Source: Streptomyces ficellus (GTDB lineage Bacteria; Actinomycetota; Actinomycetes; Streptomycetales; Streptomycetaceae). From it: 64,000 bases of DNA. The notes under the pieces are model-generated. The model was not told the origin of the DNA and made no database searches. It saw only the letters and a program-made list of their open reading frames with translations. The stretch lies in the NCBI RefSeq assembly GCF_009739905.1, contig NZ_CP034279.1:6634001-6698000 (forward strand). Direction: 5' to 3'. The stretch's first letter is position 1. Every line of letters starts with the position of its first letter. This document shows, piece after piece, positions 42,160 through 49,945 of the stretch. The translations under genes were made by a program, and so were the position numbers.

Positions 42160-45100
42160 GTGGAGCCGATCACACGTCTGGAGAAGTGGCTTCGACCGAG
42201 CGGCGAACGGGCGCCGGACCACTGGTCCCGCGGCACCGGCCCGGTCACCGGCGAGAAGCCCCCGCTCTCCGTCAACCGCCTGATGGTGCTGTACGTCCTC
42301 TTCGTCATCCCCCTGACCGTCGTCTACCTGACGGTCCCGGCGCGGCACACCAGCGCCTGGGCGATGATCGGACTCGCGGGCGTCGCGGCGATCCTCATCG
42401 GCATCCGCATCCACCGGCCCGCCAGACGCTGGCCGTGGCTGATGCTCGCCGCCGCCAACCTGACCTTCACGGCCGGGGACACCACGTACAACATCCTCGA
42501 AGCGAGCTTCGGCCAGGTCAATCCGTTCCCGTCGCTCGCGGACGTCTTCTACCTCTCCACCTATCCGCTGTTCGCCGCCGGGTTCTTCGGGTTCATCCGC
42601 TACCGCACCGAGTCCCGCGACCTCGCCAGCCTCCTCGACGCGCTCATCCTCACGTCGGGCCTCGCCCTGCTCTCCTGGGTGCACCTGATCAACCCGCTGA
42701 CCGAGGCCGGCGGCGACACCTGGATCCAGCAGGCCGTCGCCATCGCCTATCCGCTGGGCGACGTACTGATCCTGGCCATGATGGTCCGGCTGCTCACCCT
42801 CGGCGGCACCCGCGGGCGGGCCGTCCAGCTCCTGGCGATCGGCACGTTCGGCATCCTCACGTCGGACGTCCTCTACGGGCTGCTCCAGCTCCAGGGCACG
42901 TGGCGGGTCGGCACCTACATGGACCTCGGGTGGGTGGTGTTCTTCACCGCCTGGGGCCTGGCCGCCCTGCACCCGTCGATGGTCCGGCTCACCGAGCGGG
43001 TGCCCCAGCCCGGGCCCGGGATCGCCAAGCGGCGGCTGGCCTTCCTCGCCGGGGCCTCGCTCATCGCTCCCGTGATGCTGCTGGTCGAGGCGCTGCTCGG
43101 GTCGGTGCGGGACGCAGCCGTCATCGCCGTCTTCTCGGCCGTCATGTTCCTGCTGGTGATGGCCCGGCTGCGGGAACTCGTCTCCGAGCACCGCCGCGCC
43201 GTGGCGCGCGAGCGGAGCCTGCGCGTGGCGGCGGCGTCGCTCGTCGGCGCGATGACACCACGGGACGTCGCCCGGTGCGTCGAGGACGCCGCGACCACCC
43301 TGTTCGGCCCCGGCGTCCAGCACGAGGCCGTGCTCCTCGCCGTGGACGCCGACCGGCGGCTCCGACCGGTCACCACCTTCGGCCGGCCCTGGACCCGGAG
43401 CATCGACATCCCCGCCGACGCCCTGAGCACGGTCGGCGTGCCCGCCTCGTCCCCCTCCGGCGCCCAGCCGCCGACCGGCGAGGCGGCCCGGCCACCGACG
43501 GGCGACCCGGCCGCCCCACCGCCCGCCCCCGCGGACCAGGAGCCGTCCCAGGAGGGCAGCTGCGGCAGCCCGGCCGGCCCGCCCGGTCCTCCCGGTCCTC
43601 CCGAGGTGGAGCCCGCCCCCACCGGTACGACGGCGCCCACGGAACCCTCGCACGGTGGTGCCGCCCCCGCCGCCCCCGCCCCCGCCGCGGGCGACACGGG
43701 TGACGCGAGCGACGCGAGCGCCGTGGAGGGACCGCGCGTCGACGGGACGAGACTCGTCGACGTCGCCGGGCTCGGGCCCGAGGCGACGGCCGCGCTCGCG
43801 CCGGCGCACCGGGTGATGCTCAGCCCCCTGATGGTGGAAGCGCCCCAGGAGGCCGACCCGCTGATCGGCGCCCTGCTGGTGGCGGGGCCGCCCAGGCGGC
43901 TGGAGCAGCTCGGCGTGTCCGTCGAGTCCCTCGCCTCGCAGGCCGCCCTGGCGCTCGAACGCGTCGGGCTCAGCGAGGAGATCAACCGCCGCCGGAGCGA
44001 GGCGTACTTCCGCACCCTCGTGCACAACGCCTCCGACGTCATCCTGATCGTCGACGACGACGACACCGTCCGCTACGCCAGCCCGTCCGCCCAGGGCATG
44101 TTCGGCGGCGCCCTCCTCAGCGGCACGCCCCTGGTCCGGCTCGTGGCCGAACAGGACCACCTCCGGGCCGCCCGCACACTGCGCCGGGTCCGCGCCGGTG
44201 ACGCGGGCGACGTCCACGACGACTGGCGCGTCCTGCGCTCCGACGACCAGCGACTGGACGTGGAGGTGCGGTGCAGCAACCTCCGCCACGAGCAGACCGT
44301 CCACGGCATCGTGCTCACCCTGCGGGACGTCACCGAGCAGCGCGAACTGGAGCGCGAGCTGACCCACCGCGCCTTCCACGACTCGCTCACCGGCCTGCCC
44401 AACCGGGTCCTGCTGCTGGAACGCATCGAGCGGGCCCTGCTGCGCGGGCGCCGCGACTCCACCCTGACCTGCGTCCTCTTCGTCGACCTCGACGACTTCA
44501 AGGTCGTCAACGACATGATGGGCCACTCCGTCGGCGACGAGCTGCTCGTCGCGGTCGCCCGGCGGCTGTCCGCCACGCTGCGGCGTACCGACACCGCCGC
44601 GCGGCTCGGCGGTGACGAGTTCGCCGTCCTGATGGAGGGCGCCAAGGGCCCCGAGGACGCCGAACGGCTCGCCGCGCAGGTCGTCGAGGCGCTCGACGTG
44701 CCGTTCCGGCTCACCACCGGTTCGACCAGCGTCTCCGCGTGCGTGGGCGTGGCCACGTCCCGCGACAGCGAGGAGGCGGAGGGCCTGCTCGGCCACGCCG
44801 ACCTGGCCCTCTACGCCGCGAAGACCGCCGGGAAGGGCCAGTGGCAGCGCTTCCGGCCGGACCTGCACGTCGGCATGGTGGAGCGGCACGAACTCCAGGC
44901 CGGCCTGGACAACGCCATATCCGAAGAGGCGTTCGCCCTGCGCTACCAGCCGATCGTCGAGATCAACGGCGCCGCCGTCACCGGGTTCGAGGCACTCATC
45001 CGCTGGCCGCGCCGGCGCGGCCTGGTGCCGCCTGACCAGTTCATCAGCCTCGCCGAGGAGACCGGGCACATCATGCCGCTCGGTGCCTGGGTGCTCGAAC

Positions 45101-46968
45101 GCGCGGCGAGCGACGTCGCCCGCTGGCAGCGGGAACACCCGCGCACACCGCCCCTGTGCCTCAACGTCAACGTCTCCGCGCGCCAGTTCATCGACCCGGG
45201 CTTCATCGAGGACGTCCAGCGGGTCGTCGACACCTCGGGCCTCGCGAGCGGCTCCCTCGTCCTGGAGATCACCGAGTCCGTCCTGATGCGCCGCGACGAG
45301 CAGATCCGCACCGCCATGCGGACGCTCAAGCGGCTCGGCGTCTCCATCGCCATCGACGACTTCGGTACGGGGTTCTCCTCGCTCAGCTACCTCCGCGAGT
45401 TCCCCATCGACGTGCTGAAGGTCGACAAGTCGTTCATCGACGACATCGTGACGGACGGCCAGCAGGTCGCGCTCGTCGAGGGCATCGTCCGCATCGCCGA
45501 CATCCTCGGCCTCCAGGTCATCGCCGAGGGCATCGAGAACGCCGGCCAGCGCGACCTGCTCGGCGCCATGGGGTGCCGCTTCGGCCAGGGCTACCTCTTC
45601 GCCCGGCCCATGACGGCCGACGAGGCGCAGCGGCTGCTGTCCGTGACGGGGGACCGCCGGGCGTCCCCGCTGGTCACCCGGCGCGCGGAGCGGCGCACCG
45701 TCACCCACCCGGCGGCCCGCGGCGAACACCGCGTCGGCGACCTGTCCCGCCTCCAGAAGAGCAGCAAGATGTGCGACGCCGTCATCGACGAGGTGCACGG
45801 ACGGCGCATCCGCTGCGGCGACCAGTGGCTGGCCGACTTCGCCTCCTGCAACTACCTCGGCTTCGACTTCGACCCCGAGATCATGGAGGCGATCGCCCCG
45901 CACGTCCGCCGCTGGGGCACCCACCCCAGCTGGTCACGGCTCATCGGCAACCCGCGCCTGTACGCCGACATCGAGGAACGCCTCGCCGGGCTCCTGGGCG
46001 CCCCGGACACGCTGCTGCTGCCCACCATCACCCTGATCCACTCCTCCGTCATCCCCGTCCTCGCCGGGGGCGGCCAGGTGTGCGTGGAGGCCCGCGCCCA
46101 CCGCACCATGTACGACGGCTGCATGGTGGCCCGCGGCCAGGGCGCCTCGGTACGCCGGTTCCACGCCGAACGGCCGGACGAACTCGACCAGTTGCTGGCC
46201 TCCGCCCCGCCCGGCGTACCGCGCCTGGTGTGCATCGACGGCGTCAACAGCATGACCGGCAACCTCCCGGACCTGCCCCGCCTGGCGGGCATCTGCCGGT
46301 CCCACGAAGCCCTGCTGTACATCGACGACGCCCACGGCTTCGGCGTCATCGGCGAACGCGACCCCGCCGAGTCCTCGCCGTACGGCATCAAGGGCAACAG
46401 CATCGTGCGGCACCTGGCCGAGTCGTACGACGGCGTCATCCTGGTCGGCGGGTTCTCCAAGTCGTACTCCTCGCTCCTGGCGTTCCTCACCGCGACCCCG
46501 GAACTCAAGGCGCACCTGAAGATCGCGGCCGGGCCCTACCTGTACTCCGGGCCCTCGCCGACGGCGTCGCTCGCGACCGTCCTCGCCGGGCTGGACGTCA
46601 ACGAGCGGCGCGGTGACGCGATCCGGGCCGACCTCCACCGCAAGACGCGGCGCGTCCTGGACCACGTGCACGCGCTGGGCATTGCCACCCCCAACACCGA
46701 CGGGCTGCCCATCATCGAGCTGCCGCTCGCCGACAGCTGGGACCTCGACGCGGTCGGCGACTTCCTGTGGGACCACGGCATCTACGTCACGCTGGCCGGC
46801 TACCCGCTGGTGCCGCGCAAACAGGTCGGCTTCCGCGTCCAGGTCACCGCGATCAACACGGACGAGGAGATCGACCAGCTCAACGAGACGCTGACGGAGC
46901 TGGCCGACCGCTTCCCGCTCCAGCAGAGCCTGGCTCCCTCCGTCCCGCCCGGCGGGTGGCCGTCGTGA
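42160..46968 (+). CDS. Membrane PAS-GGDEF-EAL protein fused to an alpha-oxoamine-synthase-type PLP enzyme
   Basis: A 1602-aa single reading frame. Residues 43-345: seven to ten membrane helices. 350-610: GAF-like region broken by a long Pro/Gly/Ala insert (about 427-530). 612-735: PAS. 734-900: GGDEF with an intact GGDEF signature at 817-821, so diguanylate cyclase competent. 905-1160: EAL with EAL at 944-946 and DDFGTG from 1065, so phosphodiesterase competent. About 1195-1602: a full-length alpha-oxoamine synthase (AONS/KBL/CqsA) domain, with FASCNYLGFDFDPEI, IDDAHGFGVIG and the PLP lysine K1434 in GGFSKSYSS. Such enzymes condense amino acids with acyl-CoA. The GTG start has a weak AGG site. 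The methyltransferase gene overlaps its stop. Confidence 0.85.
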   Translation: MEPITRLEKWLRPSGERAPDHWSRGTGPVTGEKPPLSVNRLMVLYVLFVIPLTVVYLTVPARHTSAWAMIGLAGVAAILIGIRIHRPARRWPWLMLAAANLTFTAGDTTYNILEASFGQVNPFPSLADVFYLSTYPLFAAGFFGFIRYRTESRDLASLLDALILTSGLALLSWVHLINPLTEAGGDTWIQQAVAIAYPLGDVLILAMMVRLLTLGGTRGRAVQLLAIGTFGILTSDVLYGLLQLQGTWRVGTYMDLGWVVFFTAWGLAALHPSMVRLTERVPQPGPGIAKRRLAFLAGASLIAPVMLLVEALLGSVRDAAVIAVFSAVMFLLVMARLRELVSEHRRAVARERSLRVAAASLVGAMTPRDVARCVEDAATTLFGPGVQHEAVLLAVDADRRLRPVTTFGRPWTRSIDIPADALSTVGVPASSPSGAQPPTGEAARPPTGDPAAPPPAPADQEPSQEGSCGSPAGPPGPPGPPEVEPAPTGTTAPTEPSHGGAAPAAPAPAAGDTGDASDASAVEGPRVDGTRLVDVAGLGPEATAALAPAHRVMLSPLMVEAPQEADPLIGALLVAGPPRRLEQLGVSVESLASQAALALERVGLSEEINRRRSEAYFRTLVHNASDVILIVDDDDTVRYASPSAQGMFGGALLSGTPLVRLVAEQDHLRAARTLRRVRAGDAGDVHDDWRVLRSDDQRLDVEVRCSNLRHEQTVHGIVLTLRDVTEQRELERELTHRAFHDSLTGLPNRVLLLERIERALLRGRRDSTLTCVLFVDLDDFKVVNDMMGHSVGDELLVAVARRLSATLRRTDTAARLGGDEFAVLMEGAKGPEDAERLAAQVVEALDVPFRLTTGSTSVSACVGVATSRDSEEAEGLLGHADLALYAAKTAGKGQWQRFRPDLHVGMVERHELQAGLDNAISEEAFALRYQPIVEINGAAVTGFEALIRWPRRRGLVPPDQFISLAEETGHIMPLGAWVLERAASDVARWQREHPRTPPLCLNVNVSARQFIDPGFIEDVQRVVDTSGLASGSLVLEITESVLMRRDEQIRTAMRTLKRLGVSIAIDDFGTGFSSLSYLREFPIDVLKVDKSFIDDIVTDGQQVALVEGIVRIADILGLQVIAEGIENAGQRDLLGAMGCRFGQGYLFARPMTADEAQRLLSVTGDRRASPLVTRRAERRTVTHPAARGEHRVGDLSRLQKSSKMCDAVIDEVHGRRIRCGDQWLADFASCNYLGFDFDPEIMEAIAPHVRRWGTHPSWSRLIGNPRLYADIEERLAGLLGAPDTLLLPTITLIHSSVIPVLAGGGQVCVEARAHRTMYDGCMVARGQGASVRRFHAERPDELDQLLASAPPGVPRLVCIDGVNSMTGNLPDLPRLAGICRSHEALLYIDDAHGFGVIGERDPAESSPYGIKGNSIVRHLAESYDGVILVGGFSKSYSSLLAFLTATPELKAHLKIAAGPYLYSGPSPTASLATVLAGLDVNERRGDAIRADLHRKTRRVLDHVHALGIATPNTDGLPIIELPLADSWDLDAVGDFLWDHGIYVTLAGYPLVPRKQVGFRVQVTAINTDEEIDQLNETLTELADRFPLQQSLAPSVPPGGWPS

Positions 46969-47855
46969 CCGACCCCCGCTACGACAACGGCGACGTGGCC
47001 CACCTGCCAAGCCACCACCACCCGAGCCGCCACAACGCCGACGCCGACTGGGACCGGTGGCCCGTCGCCGCGTACCTCGCCGAGAACTACCGGCGGATGC
47101 ACGCCTCCGACGCCACCGTCATCCGCCACCACGCCGGGTTCTACCGCCAGTTCCCCGCCGACGGCGCCGGACGCTCCCTGGAGTTCGGCGCCGGGCCCAA
47201 CCTCTACCCGCTGATGCTCGCCGCCGCCGTCGCCCGCCGCATCGACGCCCTGGAGCCCAGCGCCGCCAACGTCGCCTACCTCGCCGGGCAGCTGCGCCGC
47301 CCGGACGCCAGCTGGGACGCCTTCTACGACCTGTGCCGCAGCCTGGACCCACGACTTCCCGCGAGCCTCACCGAGGCGCTCTCCCGGGTCCGCGTCGTGC
47401 ACGCCGACGCGACCGCCGTCACCCCGGGCGGCTACGACGTGGCGTCGATGAACTTCGTCGCCGAGAGCGTCACCGAGGACGCGGACGAATTCGCCGAGCT
47501 GTGCGGGATGTTCATCCACGCCGTACGGCCCGGCGGGCACCTCGTCGCGGCGTTCATGGAGAACATGCCGAGCTACCACATCGGCGCGGGTCTGACCTGG
47601 CCCGCCTTCCCCGTGGACACGGCGGCCGTGCGCCACGTCTTCGCCCCGCACACCGAACGGCTCCAGGTCACCCGCGTCGACAAGGACCCGACGCTGCCCG
47701 ACTACGGGGACACCGGCATGGTGCTGCTCCGCGCGGTCCGCATCCCGGCCGACAACGGAACCGACCGAGGCGACGAGGGAAACGACCGAGGCGACGAGGG
47801 AAACGACCGAGGCGACGAGGGAGACGACCGCGACGACGGGGGTGACGTCAGCTGA
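46965..47855 (+). CDS. SAM-dependent methyltransferase (NNMT/PNMT-like)
   Basis: A 296-aa methyltransferase: SLEFGAGPNLYPLMLAAAVA is motif I, IDALEPSAANVAYL motif II, and YDVASMNFVAESVTED with HAVRPGGHLVAAFM the later motifs. The layout (WDRWPVAAYLAENYR at the N-terminus, LEFGAGP) resembles the NNMT/PNMT/TEMT group that methylates amines. The GTG overlaps the stop of the fusion gene (GTGA), so both are made together; the amine or ketone made by the PLP domain is a natural candidate substrate. The C-terminus carries three exact GNDRGDE-type repeats from 21-base DNA repeats. Confidence 0.8.
   Translation: MTDPRYDNGDVAHLPSHHHPSRHNADADWDRWPVAAYLAENYRRMHASDATVIRHHAGFYRQFPADGAGRSLEFGAGPNLYPLMLAAAVARRIDALEPSAANVAYLAGQLRRPDASWDAFYDLCRSLDPRLPASLTEALSRVRVVHADATAVTPGGYDVASMNFVAESVTEDADEFAELCGMFIHAVRPGGHLVAAFMENMPSYHIGAGLTWPAFPVDTAAVRHVFAPHTERLQVTRVDKDPTLPDYGDTGMVLLRAVRIPADNGTDRGDEGNDRGDEGNDRGDEGDDRDDGGDVS
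47764..47838 (+). repeat. 21-base tandem repeat coding for (DRGDEGN)n
   Basis: Unit ACCGAGGCGACGAGGGAAACG is present three times, followed by a degenerate fourth copy, near the 3' end of the methyltransferase gene. The unit length is a multiple of three, so copy number can change without frameshift, giving an acidic, flexible tail of variable length. Confidence 0.9.
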
Positions 47856-48948
47856 GCAACTCCCGGTAGAGACGGGCGTACCGTGCTGCGAACCGCTCCG
47901 GGCCGAAGCGGTCCTCGACCGTGGCGCGGCCCTGCTCCGACAACACCTGCCACCAGTGCGGCCGGTCCAGCAGCTGCCGCAGCAGGTGCCCGGTCCGGCG
48001 CGCGTCACCGACCGGGGCCCGCAGGACCGTGTCGCCCAGCACCGCGAACTGCGGGTGGTCGCCGAGGATCACCGGCCGGCCGGTGCTCAGCGCCTCCAGC
48101 ACCGTCAGCGGCACGTCCGCCCTCGCGCCCAGCACCTGGGGCACGAACAACAACACGTCCGCCGACGCCATCAGCGCCCGCATGTCCGGCACGTGCCCGA
48201 GCACCTCCACGTCCCGCAGGCCCTCGTGCTCCGCCAGCGCCAGCAGGGACGCGGCCGGCGAGCGCCCCGGGTAACCGCTGCGGGGGCGCAGCGCCAGCGT
48301 CAGCCGGAACCGGGCACCGGCCCTGGCGGCCACCCCGGCAGCCATGACGGCCTCCTCCGCGCCCCCGTTGGGGCCGACGTGGCCGATGACGAGCACCCGG
48401 GGCGTGGGCCCCGACGGGCGGGGCGTGTACGGCCACCGCTCCAGCCGGACCACCGGGGGAAGCACCAGTACGTGGCCGAATCCCGCGGAACTCAGCTCTC
48501 TCGCGGTCGCCGAGGAGAGGGCCACGGTCTGGCCGAGCGGCCGCGACCGGCGCAGCACACGGGTGTCCCGCACACCCGGGACGGTGTGCAGGACGGGTTT
48601 GCCGCGCAGCAGCGGCGGCAGCATCCGGGAGAACGCGGGGAAGCCCTCGTCGACGCTGAGCACCGCGTGGACGAGGTCGGCGTGGCGGGCCAGGGCGGCT
48701 CCGGCGGCGGCCATCAGGGGCCGTCGCAGGCGCCGGGGGAGGCCGTCCACGCCCGGCAGCGGCACCTGCCGGCCGTGGTCCACCGGCGGGGACCCGCCCC
48801 GGTGCGGCCAGTGGGTGAACCAGGTGAAGTCCGCGTCGCTCACCGCCTCCGCGACGGCCGCCGCCAGCTGGGTGTCCGTACCGCCCGGACGGTCCAGAGA
48901 GCTGCCGGCGAGCAACAGGACGCGCGGGCGGCGCGCTCCGGGCGTCAT
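47848..48948 (-). CDS. Family 4-like glycosyltransferase
   Basis: A 366-aa GT-B glycosyltransferase. The N-terminal domain opens RVLLLAGSSLDRPGGTDTQLA; the C-terminal domain has RVLVIGHVGPNGGAEEAVMAA, VEVLGHVPDMRALMASADVLL and the nucleotide-sugar loop PLTVLEALSTGRPVILGD, where the usual EGFGLxxxE motif is replaced by a shorter variant. It transfers an unknown sugar. The ATG at 48948 has a weak ribosome binding site and overlaps the stop of a doubtful upstream frame. Its 3' end overlaps the methyltransferase gene by 8 bases tail-to-tail. Confidence 0.82.
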   Translation of the reverse strand: MTPGARRPRVLLLAGSSLDRPGGTDTQLAAAVAEAVSDADFTWFTHWPHRGGSPPVDHGRQVPLPGVDGLPRRLRRPLMAAAGAALARHADLVHAVLSVDEGFPAFSRMLPPLLRGKPVLHTVPGVRDTRVLRRSRPLGQTVALSSATARELSSAGFGHVLVLPPVVRLERWPYTPRPSGPTPRVLVIGHVGPNGGAEEAVMAAGVAARAGARFRLTLALRPRSGYPGRSPAASLLALAEHEGLRDVEVLGHVPDMRALMASADVLLFVPQVLGARADVPLTVLEALSTGRPVILGDHPQFAVLGDTVLRAPVGDARRTGHLLRQLLDRPHWWQVLSEQGRATVEDRFGPERFAARYARLYRELLS

Positions 48949-49945
48949 GGCCGCACCGCGCGGGACGGGCCGGCACACGCGGTCCCGGCGGCACCCGGGA
49001 CCCCGGCGTACGCGACGGCGGCGTACGGGGTGATGTGCACGACGGCGCTCCCGGTCCGGTGGGGCGAGCACCGGGCCGGGAACGACCGCGCTGCGATGCC
49101 GAACGCCGTCGGCGCCCGGGCGTCGCGCGGCACCGGCGCGTACGCCACGAGCGGCCCGACGGCGGGTTCCGGCACCGCTTCCCCGGGGATGGTGGCCACG
49201 GCGCGGGGCGTCCGCATCCGCCCGTCGCTCCGGGGCCACCCGACATGGACCGTGGGAAGGGGGGCGCGCGGCGCCGGCCACGACCAGGTGGCCGGCGCAC
49301 GCGCGTCAGAGGATGTGCGGGGGCGGGTACGGGCGGCGAACGCGCCGGGCCGCAACGCCCGGTACGGCCCGCACGGGGCCGTGGAGGGTGGTGGATCCGC
49401 CGGGGCTGGACCGCCGTCGGAATCGTCGTCGCGACGGCGCGCCGTGGCGTGCGAGGCGACGGAGCGGCCGCGTCGGCGGCGGGGCGCGGAACACGGCCTG
49501 CGCACGGCCACGCACCGTGAGGTGGCGGCGAGCGCCACACGGTCCGACGTCCGGCGTGCGGGATGGGGGCCGGGCCGTGCGCCGTGGGCGCTGTCCGGGG
49601 CTCCCGCGACAGGCCGGTTCGCAGGCCAGTCCGTCACCCGCCGCAGCGGGTGCGGAACACAAGGCGCCGGATTCCGGCTTGCCTGGACGGAGGACACGGA
49701 CATCCTCTCCCTGGACGTGTCTGCCAGGAGCATGGCCTGCTTGATGTCAATCCGTAGCACACCCCCACATTCCTCGTCAATGGTCGGCCGTTCCCGCCGC
49801 GATCACCGGCTTCCGTGGCCGCCGATTCCGGCGGGAAGAACCCAGGGAAGCGACGGGAAAGCAACGGGAAAGCGATGGGGGAGCAACGTGCGGTCATTCC
49901 GCGGCCGTCGTCCGCTTCTCGCGCTCCGGGACTAGAATTCGGTGC
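48945..49945. other. 1-kb region without a confident gene
   Basis: Between the glycosyltransferase and the GH15 gene. The longest minus-strand frame (48945-49760, 271 codons, GTG start) overlaps the glycosyltransferase ATG by ATGA, which is a typical coupling sign, but its composition (Ala/Pro/Arg-rich, no recognisable domain, no ribosome binding site) is not convincing. TTGACG and TACGGA near 49760-49790 could be a minus-strand promoter. The part 49680-49930 is AT-richer and contains the GH15 promoter. Confidence 0.4.
49933..49938 (+). promoter_or_regulatory. TAGAAT -10 element of a leaderless GH15 transcript
   Basis: TAGAAT ends 7 bases before the ATG of the GH15 gene, and there is no Shine-Dalgarno. 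This is the expected arrangement for a leaderless mRNA starting at the A of ATG. A clear -35 is not visible. Confidence 0.6.

Noticed and set aside
42016..45924. 1302-codon minus-strand frame antisense to the GGDEF-EAL gene
   Set aside because: No domain sense; mirror of the GC3-biased coding strand.
48945..49760. 271-aa protein coupled to the glycosyltransferase
   Set aside because: ATGA overlap is suggestive, but composition, lack of a ribosome binding site and absence of motifs keep it below annotation level; recorded as an open region.
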